Shown: positions 7,690 to 16,415 of the stretch, one piece after another
How positions within the stretch are numbered: the first letter of the stretch is position 1
Layout: the number at the start of each line of letters is the position of its first letter
NCBI RefSeq assembly: GCF_003286915.1
Contig: NZ_QMFY01000004.1
Span: 186,001 to 250,000, forward strand
Source of the DNA: Pseudochryseolinea flava
Lineage (GTDB): Bacteria > Bacteroidota > Bacteroidia > Cytophagales > Cyclobacteriaceae
Length of the DNA: 64,000 nt
Direction: 5' to 3'
Translations under genes and position numbers: made by a program
The notes under the pieces: model-generated
Databases searched by the model: none
What the model was told of the DNA's origin: nothing
Seen by the model: the letters and a program-made list of their open reading frames with translations, nothing else

Positions 7690-10131
7690 TTAACTATAAT
7701 ATCCTTCGCCGTCGTCTTTCTTTTTCTTACCAAGGTTAATTCCATAACCATAGCCATAACCACCACCGTAGCCATAACCGTAGCCATAGCCATAATTGCC
7801 ATAGCCATAACCGAGGCCTGTCTTACGCAAGTCATTGAATAAAATACTGATTTTAGACAGCTTGCCTGCGACAAAGAAATCGTCTAGCGATAACAAAGCA
7901 GTTTTCGGTGTGAAGTCCTGCCGCACAAGGAATAAGCTATGATCGGCATATTTCGAAAGCACGAACGCATCTGAAACATAACTGAGTGGTGGCGTATCAA
8001 CGATGATGTAATCAAATTGATCGCGGAGATTGGCCATCAACTTTTCCATTGCCGGACGCATCAACAATTCACTTGGGTTTGGCGGCGTAGGTCCACCTGA
8101 AATCAAATACAAATTCTCAACGCTTGTCGTTTGAATCACTTCTTCCACACCAACCATTCCCGACAAATATTGACTTAACCCGATTTTATTTTCAAGCCCG
8201 AGTTCTTCAAATAACTTAGGTTTGCGTAAATCGGCACCAACAATCACGGTGCGCTTCCCGGCCATCGCAAAGACCGACGCAAGGTTCAAGCTCGTAAATG
8301 ACTTTCCTTCACCAGGCACCGACGATGTAACCATAAACACAATGTGTTCCCGGTTTCCGGTAAAGTAATTTAGATTCGAGCGTAGCGCCCTAAACGATTC
8401 CGCCATTGCCGAGCGTGGCTTTGTATAAACAATCAGTTGATCGTTGCCTGGATTATGCCCAATGCCCGCGATAACAGGCATTGCCGTTAATTTCTCGATA
8501 TCATCTTTCGATTGAATTTTACCATTGAACATCTCAATGATCACGAAGATTAACAATGGTAAGAATAGTCCGGCACCCGCGGCGATACCGTAGTTCTGCC
8601 CCTTGTTGGGAAAGATTGCGCTTGATGCGATCGGTGGATTCACGACGACAATGTCAGACGTTGTTGAAGCACGTGACAATCCCGCTTCGGTACGCTTTTG
8701 TAAGAGGTATAAATACAACTGCTCCTTTAACGCATAGTTCCGTTGAATACTTACAAGTTCACGCTCCGTACTAGGGAGTTTAGAAAGTTGTCGCTTTATT
8801 AAACCAATTTGATCATCGATAAAACGAATGTTGATCACATTCGTATTGCGCGTATTTTCTATTGTCTTAAGGATGTCTGATTTAATAATCTCAATTTTAC
8901 GAAGCTTACCTTGTAAAGCTGGGTTACTATCCATTCCGGATTGATCAGGAATACTTCTCTTGTAAAGAGTCACTTTTGATTGCTCTTCGATCAACTCTTG
9001 AACAAGATCTGCCACCACGTTGTCGCGAATCCCTACACTATTCGGTGTAAAAATCCCATCAAACTGATCATTCTTCAATAACCCATCTACATACTTGAAG
9101 TAATTATTCAATAAGTTATAGTCGAATTTCTGCTGCTCTAGATCTGTATATTTCTGGTACAACCGACTTGTTTCTTCGTCAAGTCTCGTGATGATATTCC
9201 GATGTTTAAATGATTCAACTTCGTCTTCATATCGATTCAATGAATCACCAATCACCAGTAATTGTTCATCCAAAAATTTAATCGCCATTGTGGCCATTTT
9301 ATTTTTCTTTTCGACGTCGTATTGCTGGTACCGCTCGATGAATTTATTCAAGAAGTCTATTTCTTTTTGAATGACTTCTCCACTGATATCGAGGTTGACC
9401 ACAGAGGCTCCTGCTTGCGCATAGTTTGCTGTAAGTCTGCTCGAATAAGATTTTGCAAGTGACCATGAATCTTTGAATCGAACAATGAACCGCTTGCCCA
9501 TGATCGAAGACACGGAACCTCGCTTTTCAACGTAAATAGAAAAGCCGTTAATCTTGACCGTATCATTAAATGCAAGCTTTGGAAATTCTTTACCTGTACC
9601 ATCATCATCGTCATCAGTCATGTACTGGAATGAGTACGAAGAGGAATCTTGGACAGTAAAATAGAATGATCGCCCCGTTGGCTTATGCGCGGTCGGGATT
9701 ACTTTAAATTTAACAGGAAAATGTGGATCGTAGTATTCAGACGTTTTTATATCACCTTCGACATATAACGCTACGTCGAACCCCAGCTCTTCCATCACGC
9801 CCTGGAGAAGCGGATAAGACCGCATGATGTAAACTTCATTATAGAAGTTCCGATAAGGATTGAGGAGTTCGTTGTCGTACAAGAATTTTGCGCCGGCATT
9901 TTCATCACCTTCCTTAATGATGATCGACGCCTTGACAGGATAGATCGGCGTGCTATAGCGATTGATCAAATGAGCGAGCGTAATGGCGATGGCCAACGAA
10001 AGCACCGTCACATACCAAAGCCTAACAGCACGGTCAGCGACACGCTTAAAGTTAATTTGAAAGATAGATGGCTTCTCTTTCGAAGGTAATCCTTCGTTTC
10101 CTTCAGGTATGGGTTGAATTGCTGTGTTCAA
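7690..10131 (-). CDS. wzc: Wzc-like polysaccharide co-polymerase with BY-kinase domain
   Basis: The 813-residue protein has the layout of Gram-negative Wzc: an N-terminal membrane helix (about residues 33-55), a Wzz domain, a long periplasmic coiled coil, a second membrane helix near residue 520, and a cytoplasmic tyrosine autokinase. Walker A is VPGEGKS (Lys610), Walker A' is VIVGADLRKP and Walker B is YIIVDTPP. It controls polymer length and export together with Wza through cyclic autophosphorylation of a C-terminal tyrosine cluster. That tail here is a striking run of Gly-Tyr units with 12 tyrosines, followed by KKKKDDGEGYYS. It lies 6 bases after wza and heads the nonulosonic acid operon. 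Confidence 0.95.
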   Translation of the reverse strand: MNTAIQPIPEGNEGLPSKEKPSIFQINFKRVADRAVRLWYVTVLSLAIAITLAHLINRYSTPIYPVKASIIIKEGDENAGAKFLYDNELLNPYRNFYNEVYIMRSYPLLQGVMEELGFDVALYVEGDIKTSEYYDPHFPVKFKVIPTAHKPTGRSFYFTVQDSSSYSFQYMTDDDDDGTGKEFPKLAFNDTVKINGFSIYVEKRGSVSSIMGKRFIVRFKDSWSLAKSYSSRLTANYAQAGASVVNLDISGEVIQKEIDFLNKFIERYQQYDVEKKNKMATMAIKFLDEQLLVIGDSLNRYEDEVESFKHRNIITRLDEETSRLYQKYTDLEQQKFDYNLLNNYFKYVDGLLKNDQFDGIFTPNSVGIRDNVVADLVQELIEEQSKVTLYKRSIPDQSGMDSNPALQGKLRKIEIIKSDILKTIENTRNTNVINIRFIDDQIGLIKRQLSKLPSTERELVSIQRNYALKEQLYLYLLQKRTEAGLSRASTTSDIVVVNPPIASSAIFPNKGQNYGIAAGAGLFLPLLIFVIIEMFNGKIQSKDDIEKLTAMPVIAGIGHNPGNDQLIVYTKPRSAMAESFRALRSNLNYFTGNREHIVFMVTSSVPGEGKSFTSLNLASVFAMAGKRTVIVGADLRKPKLFEELGLENKIGLSQYLSGMVGVEEVIQTTSVENLYLISGGPTPPNPSELLMRPAMEKLMANLRDQFDYIIVDTPPLSYVSDAFVLSKYADHSLFLVRQDFTPKTALLSLDDFFVAGKLSKISILFNDLRKTGLGYGYGNYGYGYGYGYGGGYGYGYGINLGKKKKDDGEGYYS
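7742..7815 (-). repeat. Hexanucleotide-like repeat encoding the Gly-Tyr tail of Wzc
   Basis: On the plus strand the units CCATAG, CCATAA and CCGTAG alternate with few interruptions; on the coding strand these read as GGN-TAY, that is Gly-Tyr. Gains or losses of one 6-base unit would keep the frame and change the number of phosphorylatable tyrosines. Confidence 0.75.
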
Positions 10132-10137
10132 AGCGAT

Positions 10138-10938
10138 CTATTTAGACAAGGCAAAAATTAGTACTCCAAAAGAAATTGCAGATGTAATCATCGCTAAGTT
10201 GCCGGTGAAATATCGACGAAACGTGCGTTGCTTTAATGGCGGCACGATAATTACATCGTTTTGTTGAATGTAGAAGTACTTAGACTCGATGTAATCCTCT
10301 TTTAAAAGATTAACGTAAAAAATATCCGCTTGATTTCCATTCTGCCTCACTACCTTTACATGACTACGATCGGCAAGCTCACCTAGTCCACCCGCTTGGG
10401 CAATCGCTTCCATAAACGTTAGCCTTGTATTTGCTGAGATTACAGTCTGTTCTGAGTTAACTTCACCAAGTAAAGTATAGCGAAAATTAAGCATTCTTAC
10501 CCGAACGATTACATCTGGCAAGTATCGCGACGCATGTTTCTTAATCGTATCCTGCGCCTGAAAAAGCGTTAACCCCGACAAATTAATTTTACCTAACACA
10601 GCATATTCGATCTCACCCTCGGTATTGACAAGGATACCATTCTGTGCTGCATTTACGGCAGAACTCCCCCCACTCGCTCGGGTTTGGGGTGTCAACTTGC
10701 TAAGAAAATCAAATGCATCATTTTCTTCACTCAACGTTTCAAAATTGATGCTCAAAATATCTAATGGCTGAATCCGATACTCTTGAATATCCAAAGTATG
10801 GCTTCGGAGAATTGTGTCCTTTGGAATTTCGTTTCTTTTTTTAAGATCGTCTTTCTGTAGATACACCAACTTTTTGGCAGGCACGCAGGAACTCAGAAAG
10901 AGTGCTGCACACCCAAAAAAAACCAAAATACGCGTCAT
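10138..10938 (-). CDS. wza: Wza-like outer-membrane polysaccharide export lipoprotein
   Basis: The 266-residue product starts with a lipoprotein signal whose lipobox LSSC places the modified Cys at residue 18. A Poly_export domain follows (RIQPLDILSINFETLSEE) and then an SLBB domain beginning near YTLLGEVNSEQTV. The C-terminus carries a hydrophobic helix (AMITSAISFGVLIFAL), a feature of Bacteroidota members, where it probably replaces the helical barrel of E. coli Wza as the outer-membrane anchor. It forms the outer-membrane export channel for the polysaccharide and contacts Wzc, whose gene is 6 bases downstream. It is the first gene of the leftward operon, with a likely promoter about 30 bases upstream. 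Confidence 0.93.
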   Translation of the reverse strand: MTRILVFFGCAALFLSSCVPAKKLVYLQKDDLKKRNEIPKDTILRSHTLDIQEYRIQPLDILSINFETLSEENDAFDFLSKLTPQTRASGGSSAVNAAQNGILVNTEGEIEYAVLGKINLSGLTLFQAQDTIKKHASRYLPDVIVRVRMLNFRYTLLGEVNSEQTVISANTRLTFMEAIAQAGGLGELADRSHVKVVRQNGNQADIFYVNLLKEDYIESKYFYIQQNDVIIVPPLKQRTFRRYFTGNLAMITSAISFGVLIFALSK

Positions 10939-10966
10939 TTTAAAGGTTTCATTTTTTGAGAGATTG

Positions 10967-10974
10967 CAAATATA
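10967..10974 (-). promoter_or_regulatory. Candidate -7 promoter element (TATATTTG) for the wza operon
   Basis: On the minus strand TATATTTG fits the Bacteroidota sigma-70 consensus TAnnTTTG and ends 28 bases before the wza ATG. A weak -33 element (TTTA) lies 22 bases further upstream. The same octamer stands 36 bases before the neighbouring epimerase gene, which supports the call. Confidence 0.5.
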
Positions 10975-11043
10975 CAGAAGTCTTTGGAGTAACCATTAAA
11001 GCGGTCTCCCACATTAAATTCCGTTTAAATCGTAAAAATTCGA

Positions 11044-12012
11044 TCATCCGTGCACCTGCATTCGGGTAGCATACCAATGATAAATTTCTTGGAGTCCTTC
11101 GCTAAAGAGCACCTGAGGCTGATACCCCAGTAACGATTGAATCTTAGAAATATCGGCACGAGAATGTTTTACATCACCCATTCGCTCTGGACCAAATTCC
11201 GGATCAATTTGCTTACCGGAGATCCGCTTCAATGCCTCTACCATCTCCAGCAATGTTGTTTGCTCTCCGCATGCAACATTATAGACTTCGTTTAATGCTT
11301 CTTTCTTATCGGTGAACAACGCCAACAAATTCGCATGAACTGCATTGTCAACGTACGTAAAATCTCGTGATGTCAAGCCGTCACCGTTGATCTTTGGCGC
11401 ACGATCTTCAATTAATGCCTTGCAAAATAAAGGAATCACGGCCGCATAAGCGTTGTCGGGACTTTGATTTGGCCCGAAGATGTTAAAGTAACGGAGCCCC
11501 ACATAATCAAGGCTGTATGTCTTCTGGAATACATCCGCATACAATTCGACGGCAAATTTGGTAATCGCGTATGGACTTAAAGGACGTCCAATAACGGCTT
11601 CTTTTTTCGGAAGTGCTGGACTATCGCCATAAGTACTCGAGGAGCACGCAAGTACAATCCTGTTCACGTTGTTTTGAACGGCTGCAAAAAGTACGTTCAA
11701 TGTACCGGTCACATTCACCTCGTTACTACGGATTGGATCCTTGATGGATCGCGGCACTGAACCTAGTGCCGCTTGATGCGTAATCAAGTCAATACCCTTG
11801 GTAAGTTCCAACATGGTTGGATAATCACAGATATCTCTTTCGAAAAATTCGAATTTCGTATGTCCTTCAAATTTTGCGATGTTATCATACCGCCCTGTCG
11901 ACAAATCGTCAACAACACGAACCAACGATACACGGGGGTCATCGATCAACGCTGCTACAAGGTTCGATCCGATAAACCCTGCACCTCCAGTTACCATTAT
12001 ACGCTTACTCAT
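11044..12012 (-). CDS. WbpP/TviC-like UDP-N-acetylhexosamine 4-epimerase
   Basis: This 322-residue extended SDR has the NAD-binding VTGGAGFIGSN at its start and the catalytic YAITK. Segments such as AALGSVPRSIKDP, SSSTYGDSPALPK and GPERMGDVKHSRADISK are typical of the WbpP/TviC/Gne group, which converts UDP-GlcNAc to UDP-GalNAc (or the matching uronic acids). It supplies a precursor for the surface polysaccharide made by the neighbouring operon. It is transcribed leftward from its own promoter, 105 bases upstream of wza. UDP-Glc 4-epimerase activity is a less likely alternative. Confidence 0.85.
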   Translation of the reverse strand: MSKRIMVTGGAGFIGSNLVAALIDDPRVSLVRVVDDLSTGRYDNIAKFEGHTKFEFFERDICDYPTMLELTKGIDLITHQAALGSVPRSIKDPIRSNEVNVTGTLNVLFAAVQNNVNRIVLACSSSTYGDSPALPKKEAVIGRPLSPYAITKFAVELYADVFQKTYSLDYVGLRYFNIFGPNQSPDNAYAAVIPLFCKALIEDRAPKINGDGLTSRDFTYVDNAVHANLLALFTDKKEALNEVYNVACGEQTTLLEMVEALKRISGKQIDPEFGPERMGDVKHSRADISKIQSLLGYQPQVLFSEGLQEIYHWYATRMQVHG

Positions 12013-12048
12013 TGAGAGCTAACTTTTCTTTATTCGCTAAAATGCCGA

Positions 12049-12056
12049 CAAATATA
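12049..12056 (-). promoter_or_regulatory. Candidate -7 promoter element (TATATTTG) for the 4-epimerase gene
   Basis: TATATTTG on the minus strand is a perfect match to the TAnnTTTG consensus and stands 36 bases before the ATG of the WbpP-like gene. No convincing -33 TTTG was found. Confidence 0.45.
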
Positions 12057-12205
12057 CACTAATAGAATAGATCTGACACGTTACCATCATATGCCAAACA
12101 TGAATTTAAAGGCTTTTACGGGCCATGTTTTGTATTTGGTCGTCCAATGCGATGGAAAAGCTGACCATTTACAAAGATGTGGGTGTGAAGCATTCTAAAT
12201 TATAA

Positions 12206-12213
12206 TAGATTTG
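12206..12213 (+). promoter_or_regulatory. Candidate -7 promoter element (TAGATTTG) for the UDP-glucuronate epimerase gene
   Basis: TAGATTTG matches the TAnnTTTG consensus, 33 bases before the ATG of the next rightward gene and inside the divergent intergenic region. The -33 element is not clear. Confidence 0.42.
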
Positions 12214-12246
12214 CACTCGATTTAAACAAACGACAATAATTATATA

Positions 12247-13266
12247 ATGTCATCGAAACGGATTTTAGTAACTGGAGCAGCGGGGTTTATTGGATACCAT
12301 CTTTCGGAGAAGCTTTGTAGTCAAGGGTATGAGGTCATCGGATTAGACAACCTCAATGACTACTATGATGTAAATCTTAAACTATCCAGACTTCAGGCAC
12401 TGAAGAAACATCAGAATTTTTCTTTTGCTGAATTGAATCTGACTGACAAACCTGGGATTGACGATTTATTTCACGCCAATGCTTTTGACTATGTTGTAAA
12501 CTTGGCTGCACAAGCTGGTGTGCGTTATTCGATTACACATCCCTACGCCTACCTCGAAAGTAATATGCACGGTTTCCTCAACATCCTTGAGGCTAGTCGT
12601 CATCACAAGATCAAGCACCTTATCTATGCGTCGTCGAGCTCGGTATACGGTGCCAATAAAAAAATGCCGTTCTCAGTGCACAATAATGTTGACCATCCAT
12701 TGTCACTATACGCCGCATCTAAGAAGTCAAATGAGCTGATGGCGCACACCTACTCTGCGCTATATAACTTACCAACCACTGGCCTACGCTTCTTCACTGT
12801 GTACGGACCTTATGGACGTCCGGACATGGCGCTATTTATTTTCACGAAAGCGATCATCGAAGGTAAACCCATGGATGTTTTCAATCATGGAAAAATGAAG
12901 CGCGACTTCACTTACGTCGACGATATAGTCGAAAGTATTTCAAGACTTGTACCAAAGGTTGCAGAACCCAATAAAGATTGGGACGGTATGAGCCCCGACC
13001 CTGCCACAAGTTTTGCACCTTACAAAATTTTTAACATCGGGAATAATTCTCCAGTGGAATTATTGGACTACATCAACGTATTGGAACAAAAACTAGGTAA
13101 GAAAGCGATCTTAAATTTATTACCCATCCAAGACGGTGATGTGCCCGCAACTTTTGCCGATGTGTCGGATCTCGAGCAAGCCGTTGGCTTCAAGCCTTCT
13201 ACTTCGATCGAAACGGGTATCGGAAATTTCGTGAACTGGTATGTCGATTATTATAAAGTAAAGTAA
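12247..13266 (+). CDS. UDP-glucuronate 4-epimerase
   Basis: The 339-residue protein is an extended SDR with [11 protein letters not shown] at the start, catalytic YAASK and the [17 protein letters not shown] segment. The stretch [18 protein letters not shown] and the segment [17 protein letters not shown] identify the UDP-GlcA 4-epimerase subgroup (LspL/CapI type), which makes UDP-galacturonate for surface polysaccharides or LPS core. It is the only rightward gene in this polysaccharide region and ends 19 bases before the convergent cysQ gene. Confidence in the subgroup is high. Confidence 0.9.
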   Translation: MSSKRILVTGAAGFIGYHLSEKLCSQGYEVIGLDNLNDYYDVNLKLSRLQALKKHQNFSFAELNLTDKPGIDDLFHANAFDYVVNLAAQAGVRYSITHPYAYLESNMHGFLNILEASRHHKIKHLIYASSSSVYGANKKMPFSVHNNVDHPLSLYAASKKSNELMAHTYSALYNLPTTGLRFFTVYGPYGRPDMALFIFTKAIIEGKPMDVFNHGKMKRDFTYVDDIVESISRLVPKVAEPNKDWDGMSPDPATSFAPYKIFNIGNNSPVELLDYINVLEQKLGKKAILNLLPIQDGDVPATFADVSDLEQAVGFKPSTSIETGIGNFVNWYVDYYKVK

Positions 13267-13285
13267 AGTAATAGCAAGTAGATAT

Positions 13286-14056
13286 CTAGAACGCAAGGAA
13301 AAACGGATTCAACAGTGAAGGCTTATTGTAAGAAAGTTGTTCCGATTTTCCTTGTTGATTAATACGCATACCAACCGCATTGATAATGGCATGCGCCGCA
13401 GCTGTATCCCATTCCATAGTGGGTGCAAATCGGGGGTATACATCTGCACTGCCCTCGGCCAGTAGCATAAACTTCAAGCTACTTCCTTTCGACAATAGAG
13501 TAGGATCGACGAGCTTCGATATAAAATCTTCCGTCTGTTCATCACGGTGTGAGCGAGATGCTACAACACGAAGCGCAGGCTGCGCAAAATCAACACGTCT
13601 TCGTTTTGGAAGCAGATGGGTTTCCGCGTTTCTAACGACATACGCATCTTTGTTGGCTATCGCGTAAAAAATATCGCCGGACACTGGCACAGCAACAACA
13701 CCGAGCACTGGATGTTGATCCTGAATCAACGCGATATTCACCGTAAACTCTCCATTACGCTTTACAAACTCCTTGGTCCCATCAAGCGGGTCAACCATCC
13801 AAAAGTATGGCCAGTTCTTTCGTTCTTCATAGGGAATTGTCTTCCCTTCTTCACTGAGAATGGGAAGTTGCGCCTTTTCTAAAATAGAAGTGATTGCCTG
13901 GTGAGCACGCCTATCTGCCTGTGTGAGCGGCGACTGATCGCCCTTCGTTTCAGTTTGAAAGTCTCCACTTTCATATACTGTCATAATCTCAACACTCGCA
14001 GCCTTTGAAGCCTCTATGGCCAATGTTAACAGCGAAGAAAGATCAACCGTCGACAT
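13286..14056 (-). CDS. cysQ: 3'(2'),5'-bisphosphate nucleotidase CysQ
   Basis: The 256-residue product belongs to the inositol monophosphatase superfamily: EEGKTIPYEERK provides the metal-binding glutamates, WMVDPLDGTKEF is the DPxDGT motif, and EWDTAAAHAI is the C-terminal WDxxA motif. The enzyme removes the 3' phosphate from PAP (and PAPS), the by-product of sulfotransfer. The gene lies 4 bases after cysN and is the last of the cysC-cysD-cysN-cysQ set. This pairing suits a cell that consumes PAPS, either by reduction or by sulfating a polysaccharide. Confidence 0.93.
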   Translation of the reverse strand: MSTVDLSSLLTLAIEASKAASVEIMTVYESGDFQTETKGDQSPLTQADRRAHQAITSILEKAQLPILSEEGKTIPYEERKNWPYFWMVDPLDGTKEFVKRNGEFTVNIALIQDQHPVLGVVAVPVSGDIFYAIANKDAYVVRNAETHLLPKRRRVDFAQPALRVVASRSHRDEQTEDFISKLVDPTLLSKGSSLKFMLLAEGSADVYPRFAPTMEWDTAAAHAIINAVGMRINQQGKSEQLSYNKPSLLNPFFLAF

Positions 14057-14060
14057 GGCG

Positions 14061-15308
14061 TTAGACGATCATACCCGCAGCGACGGTCTCGTTTGTGCCT
14101 TCATCCACAAGGATTACACTCCCGGTGATGCGATTCTTACGATAAGAATCAAAAAGCAACGGCTGGGCTGTACGCAGTTTAATGCGCGCAATATCGTTCA
14201 TTTGAAGTTGTTCAGCATTATCAAGCTTTTCGAGACTATTGATATCCAACTTGTATTGAATTTCTTTCAAGACAGCCTTCACTTCTCGTGTCGTATGTCT
14301 GAGGTAGAACTTTGTATTCAGATTCACCGGACGTTGATTCATCCAGCAAATCATCAAGTCGATATCCTGATCTGCTTTTGGGTGATTGTTCGGCTTCGCG
14401 ATAATATCACCTCTGCTAATGTCGATTTCATCTTCAAGTGTAATGGTCACCGACATCGGTGCGAATGCCTCTTCTAATTTCTCATTGCCAAATTCAATCG
14501 TTTTAATCTTCGAACTAAAACCCGAAGGCATCACCACAACGTCATCGCCAGGACGAAATATACCACCGGCAACGCGGCCAGCATATCCCCTGAAGTCATG
14601 ATATTCCTTTGAGTGAGGACGTACTACGTATTGTACAGGGAAACGACTATCGATGTGATTGTGGTCGCTCTCAATATGAACACTCTCTAACATATGAAGC
14701 AACGTAGCACCTTCATACCAAGTCATATTCTCAGAACGATTCACGACGTTGTCACCGGCAAGTGCACTGATCGGAACGAACTGAATGTCGGACACTTCTA
14801 GTCTCGAAGAAAACCCTTTATACTCCTCAACGATTTTTTCATATACCGCCTCGTCGTAGTCAACAAGATCCATCTTGTTCACACAAACAATAATGTGAGG
14901 AATCTTCAGTAACGAAGCAATAAACGAGTGGCGAAACGTCTGCTCAACCAGACCTTTACGCGCATCGATCAAAATCAACGCGAGGTTTGCCGTTGAAGCA
15001 CCGGTCACCATGTTACGCGTATATTGAATATGCCCAGGCGTATCGGCGATGATGAACTTGCGCTTCGGCGTAGCAAAGTAACGATACGCAACATCGATCG
15101 TGATCCCTTGTTCTCTTTCAGACTTTAAACCATCGGTTAACAAAGAAAGGTCAACATAATCAAAGCCTTTCTTAGCACTTGAAGCCTCTACTGCTTCGAG
15201 TTGGTCTTCGAAAATAGATTTACTATCGTATAACAATCTACCGATCAAAGTACTTTTTCCGTCGTCAACGCTTCCTGCGGTTGTAAATCGTAATAGTTGG
15301 TTTGTCAT
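14061..15308 (-). CDS. cysN: Sulfate adenylyltransferase subunit 1 (GTPase) CysN
   Basis: The product is an EF-Tu-like GTPase with G1 GSVDDGKST, G3 DTPGH and G4 NKMD, followed by two beta-barrel domains; the usual family length of about 415 residues is met. With CysD it makes APS from ATP and sulfate, driven by GTP hydrolysis. I place the start at the ATG at 15308, giving MTNQLLRFTTAG; the frame extends 12 bases further to a TTG that lies inside a tandem repeat. Unlike in many bacteria, no kinase domain is fused at the C-terminus, which matches the separate cysC gene. A run of four 8-base repeats covers its ribosome-binding zone. Confidence 0.94.
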   Translation of the reverse strand: MTNQLLRFTTAGSVDDGKSTLIGRLLYDSKSIFEDQLEAVEASSAKKGFDYVDLSLLTDGLKSEREQGITIDVAYRYFATPKRKFIIADTPGHIQYTRNMVTGASTANLALILIDARKGLVEQTFRHSFIASLLKIPHIIVCVNKMDLVDYDEAVYEKIVEEYKGFSSRLEVSDIQFVPISALAGDNVVNRSENMTWYEGATLLHMLESVHIESDHNHIDSRFPVQYVVRPHSKEYHDFRGYAGRVAGGIFRPGDDVVVMPSGFSSKIKTIEFGNEKLEEAFAPMSVTITLEDEIDISRGDIIAKPNNHPKADQDIDLMICWMNQRPVNLNTKFYLRHTTREVKAVLKEIQYKLDINSLEKLDNAEQLQMNDIARIKLRTAQPLLFDSYRKNRITGSVILVDEGTNETVAAGMIV

Positions 15309-15312
15309 TGTC

Positions 15313-15344
15313 GTGTTCAAGTGTTCAGGTGTTCAAGTGTTCAA
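15313..15344 (-). repeat. Four tandem 8-bp repeats in the cysN leader
   Basis: The plus strand reads GTGTTCAA, GTGTTCAG, GTGTTCAA, GTGTTCAA in a row. Three units are identical and one differs by a single base. On the coding strand the last unit ends 4 bases before the cysN ATG, so the array occupies the translation initiation region. Confidence 0.9.
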
Positions 15345-15426
15345 GTTTGGAACGCTATCCACATGTTGTTTTATTATATAGCAATGCATTACAAAGTCTC
15401 CCATAGCCAGTCCCAAATGCCCAATA

Positions 15427-15452
15427 CCTAGTACGCAATCCTAGTACTCAAT
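15427..15452. repeat. Two tandem 13-bp repeats between cysD and cysN
   Basis: CCTAGTACGCAAT is followed directly by CCTAGTACTCAAT (12 of 13 bases identical). The pair starts 10 bases past the cysD stop in the 153-base gap between the two genes; no other element was recognised in this gap apart from the octamer array. Confidence 0.8.
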
Positions 15453-15461
15453 ACCCGGTCC

Positions 15462-16415
15462 TTAAAAGTACCCCGACTTCTTCCGATCCTCCATCGCTGT
15501 TTCAGAACGCTTATCATCTGCGCGTGTACCCCGTTCTGTTTTACGTGATGCAGCAACTTCGGCGATGATCTTTTCGATAGTATCCGCATCAGATTCTACG
15601 GCACCTGTAATCGGCATATCGCCACACGTTCTAAACCGTACGATCTTTTTCGTCGGCACTTCATCTGGCTTCAACTTCAGCCACGGTGATGTGGACAAAA
15701 TCGCGCCATCACGAACGATCACTTCACGCTCGTGTGAGTAGTATAGTTTAGGAATTGGAATATTCTCCATGTGAATGTATTGCCATACATCCATCTCGGT
15801 CCAATTCGAAATTGGAAATACGCGGAAATGTTCACCTTGATGTTTCTTACCATTGAAGAGATTCCAAAGTTCGGGACGTTGGTTTTTGGGATCCCATTGT
15901 CCGAATTCATCGCGGTGGGAGAAGAAGCGTTCCTTCGCACGCGCTTTCTCTTCATCACGACGTGCACCACCCATGGCGGCGTCGAACTTGTTCTTCTCGA
16001 TCGTATCTAAAAGTGTAACGGTTTGAAGTGCATTTCGGCTTGCATTCCATCCTGTTTCTTCTTTCGCACGACCTTTGTCGATGCTCTCTTGAACAGATCC
16101 TACCACTAAGCGAACGCCGAGTTCATTCACGAGCCAGTCGCGATACTCCATCGTCTCCGGAAAGTTGTGTCCTGTATCGATGTGCACTAATGGAAAAGGA
16201 ATTTTCGCAGGGTGAAAAGCTTTGCGCGATAAGTACGCAAGCACGATCGAGTCTTTACCACCGGAGAATAACAGCGCCGGATTCTCGAACTGCGCAACAA
16301 CTTCACGGATTACATAAATCGCTTCCGATTCCAGCTCTTTCAAATGACTTAAGTAATATTGGCTCATTTCAACTCCTGGTTCAATGGTTACGTCTTGATT
16401 CAACTTGTCTTGCAT
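15462..16415 (-). CDS. cysD: Sulfate adenylyltransferase subunit 2 CysD
   Basis: This 317-residue PP-loop enzyme carries the SGGKDSIV pyrophosphate loop, HIDTGHNFPET, and the C-terminal FRTCGDMPITGAV and RADDKRSETAMEDRKK segments of CysD. It forms APS with CysN. The ATG at 16415 shares one base with the cysC stop (TGATG), indicating translational coupling, and is preferred over the TTG one codon earlier; a second possible start is MSQYYLSHL 16 codons later, which is where many family members begin. Transcription order is cysC, cysD, cysN, cysQ. Confidence 0.95.
   Translation of the reverse strand: MQDKLNQDVTIEPGVEMSQYYLSHLKELESEAIYVIREVVAQFENPALLFSGGKDSIVLAYLSRKAFHPAKIPFPLVHIDTGHNFPETMEYRDWLVNELGVRLVVGSVQESIDKGRAKEETGWNASRNALQTVTLLDTIEKNKFDAAMGGARRDEEKARAKERFFSHRDEFGQWDPKNQRPELWNLFNGKKHQGEHFRVFPISNWTEMDVWQYIHMENIPIPKLYYSHEREVIVRDGAILSTSPWLKLKPDEVPTKKIVRFRTCGDMPITGAVESDADTIEKIIAEVAASRKTERGTRADDKRSETAMEDRKKSGYF

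Noticed and set aside
7674-7874. Met/Ala/Val-rich open frame on the minus strand at the end of wzc
   Set aside because: It is the out-of-frame reading of the Gly-Tyr repeat and spans the stop of wzc; composition comes only from the repeat.
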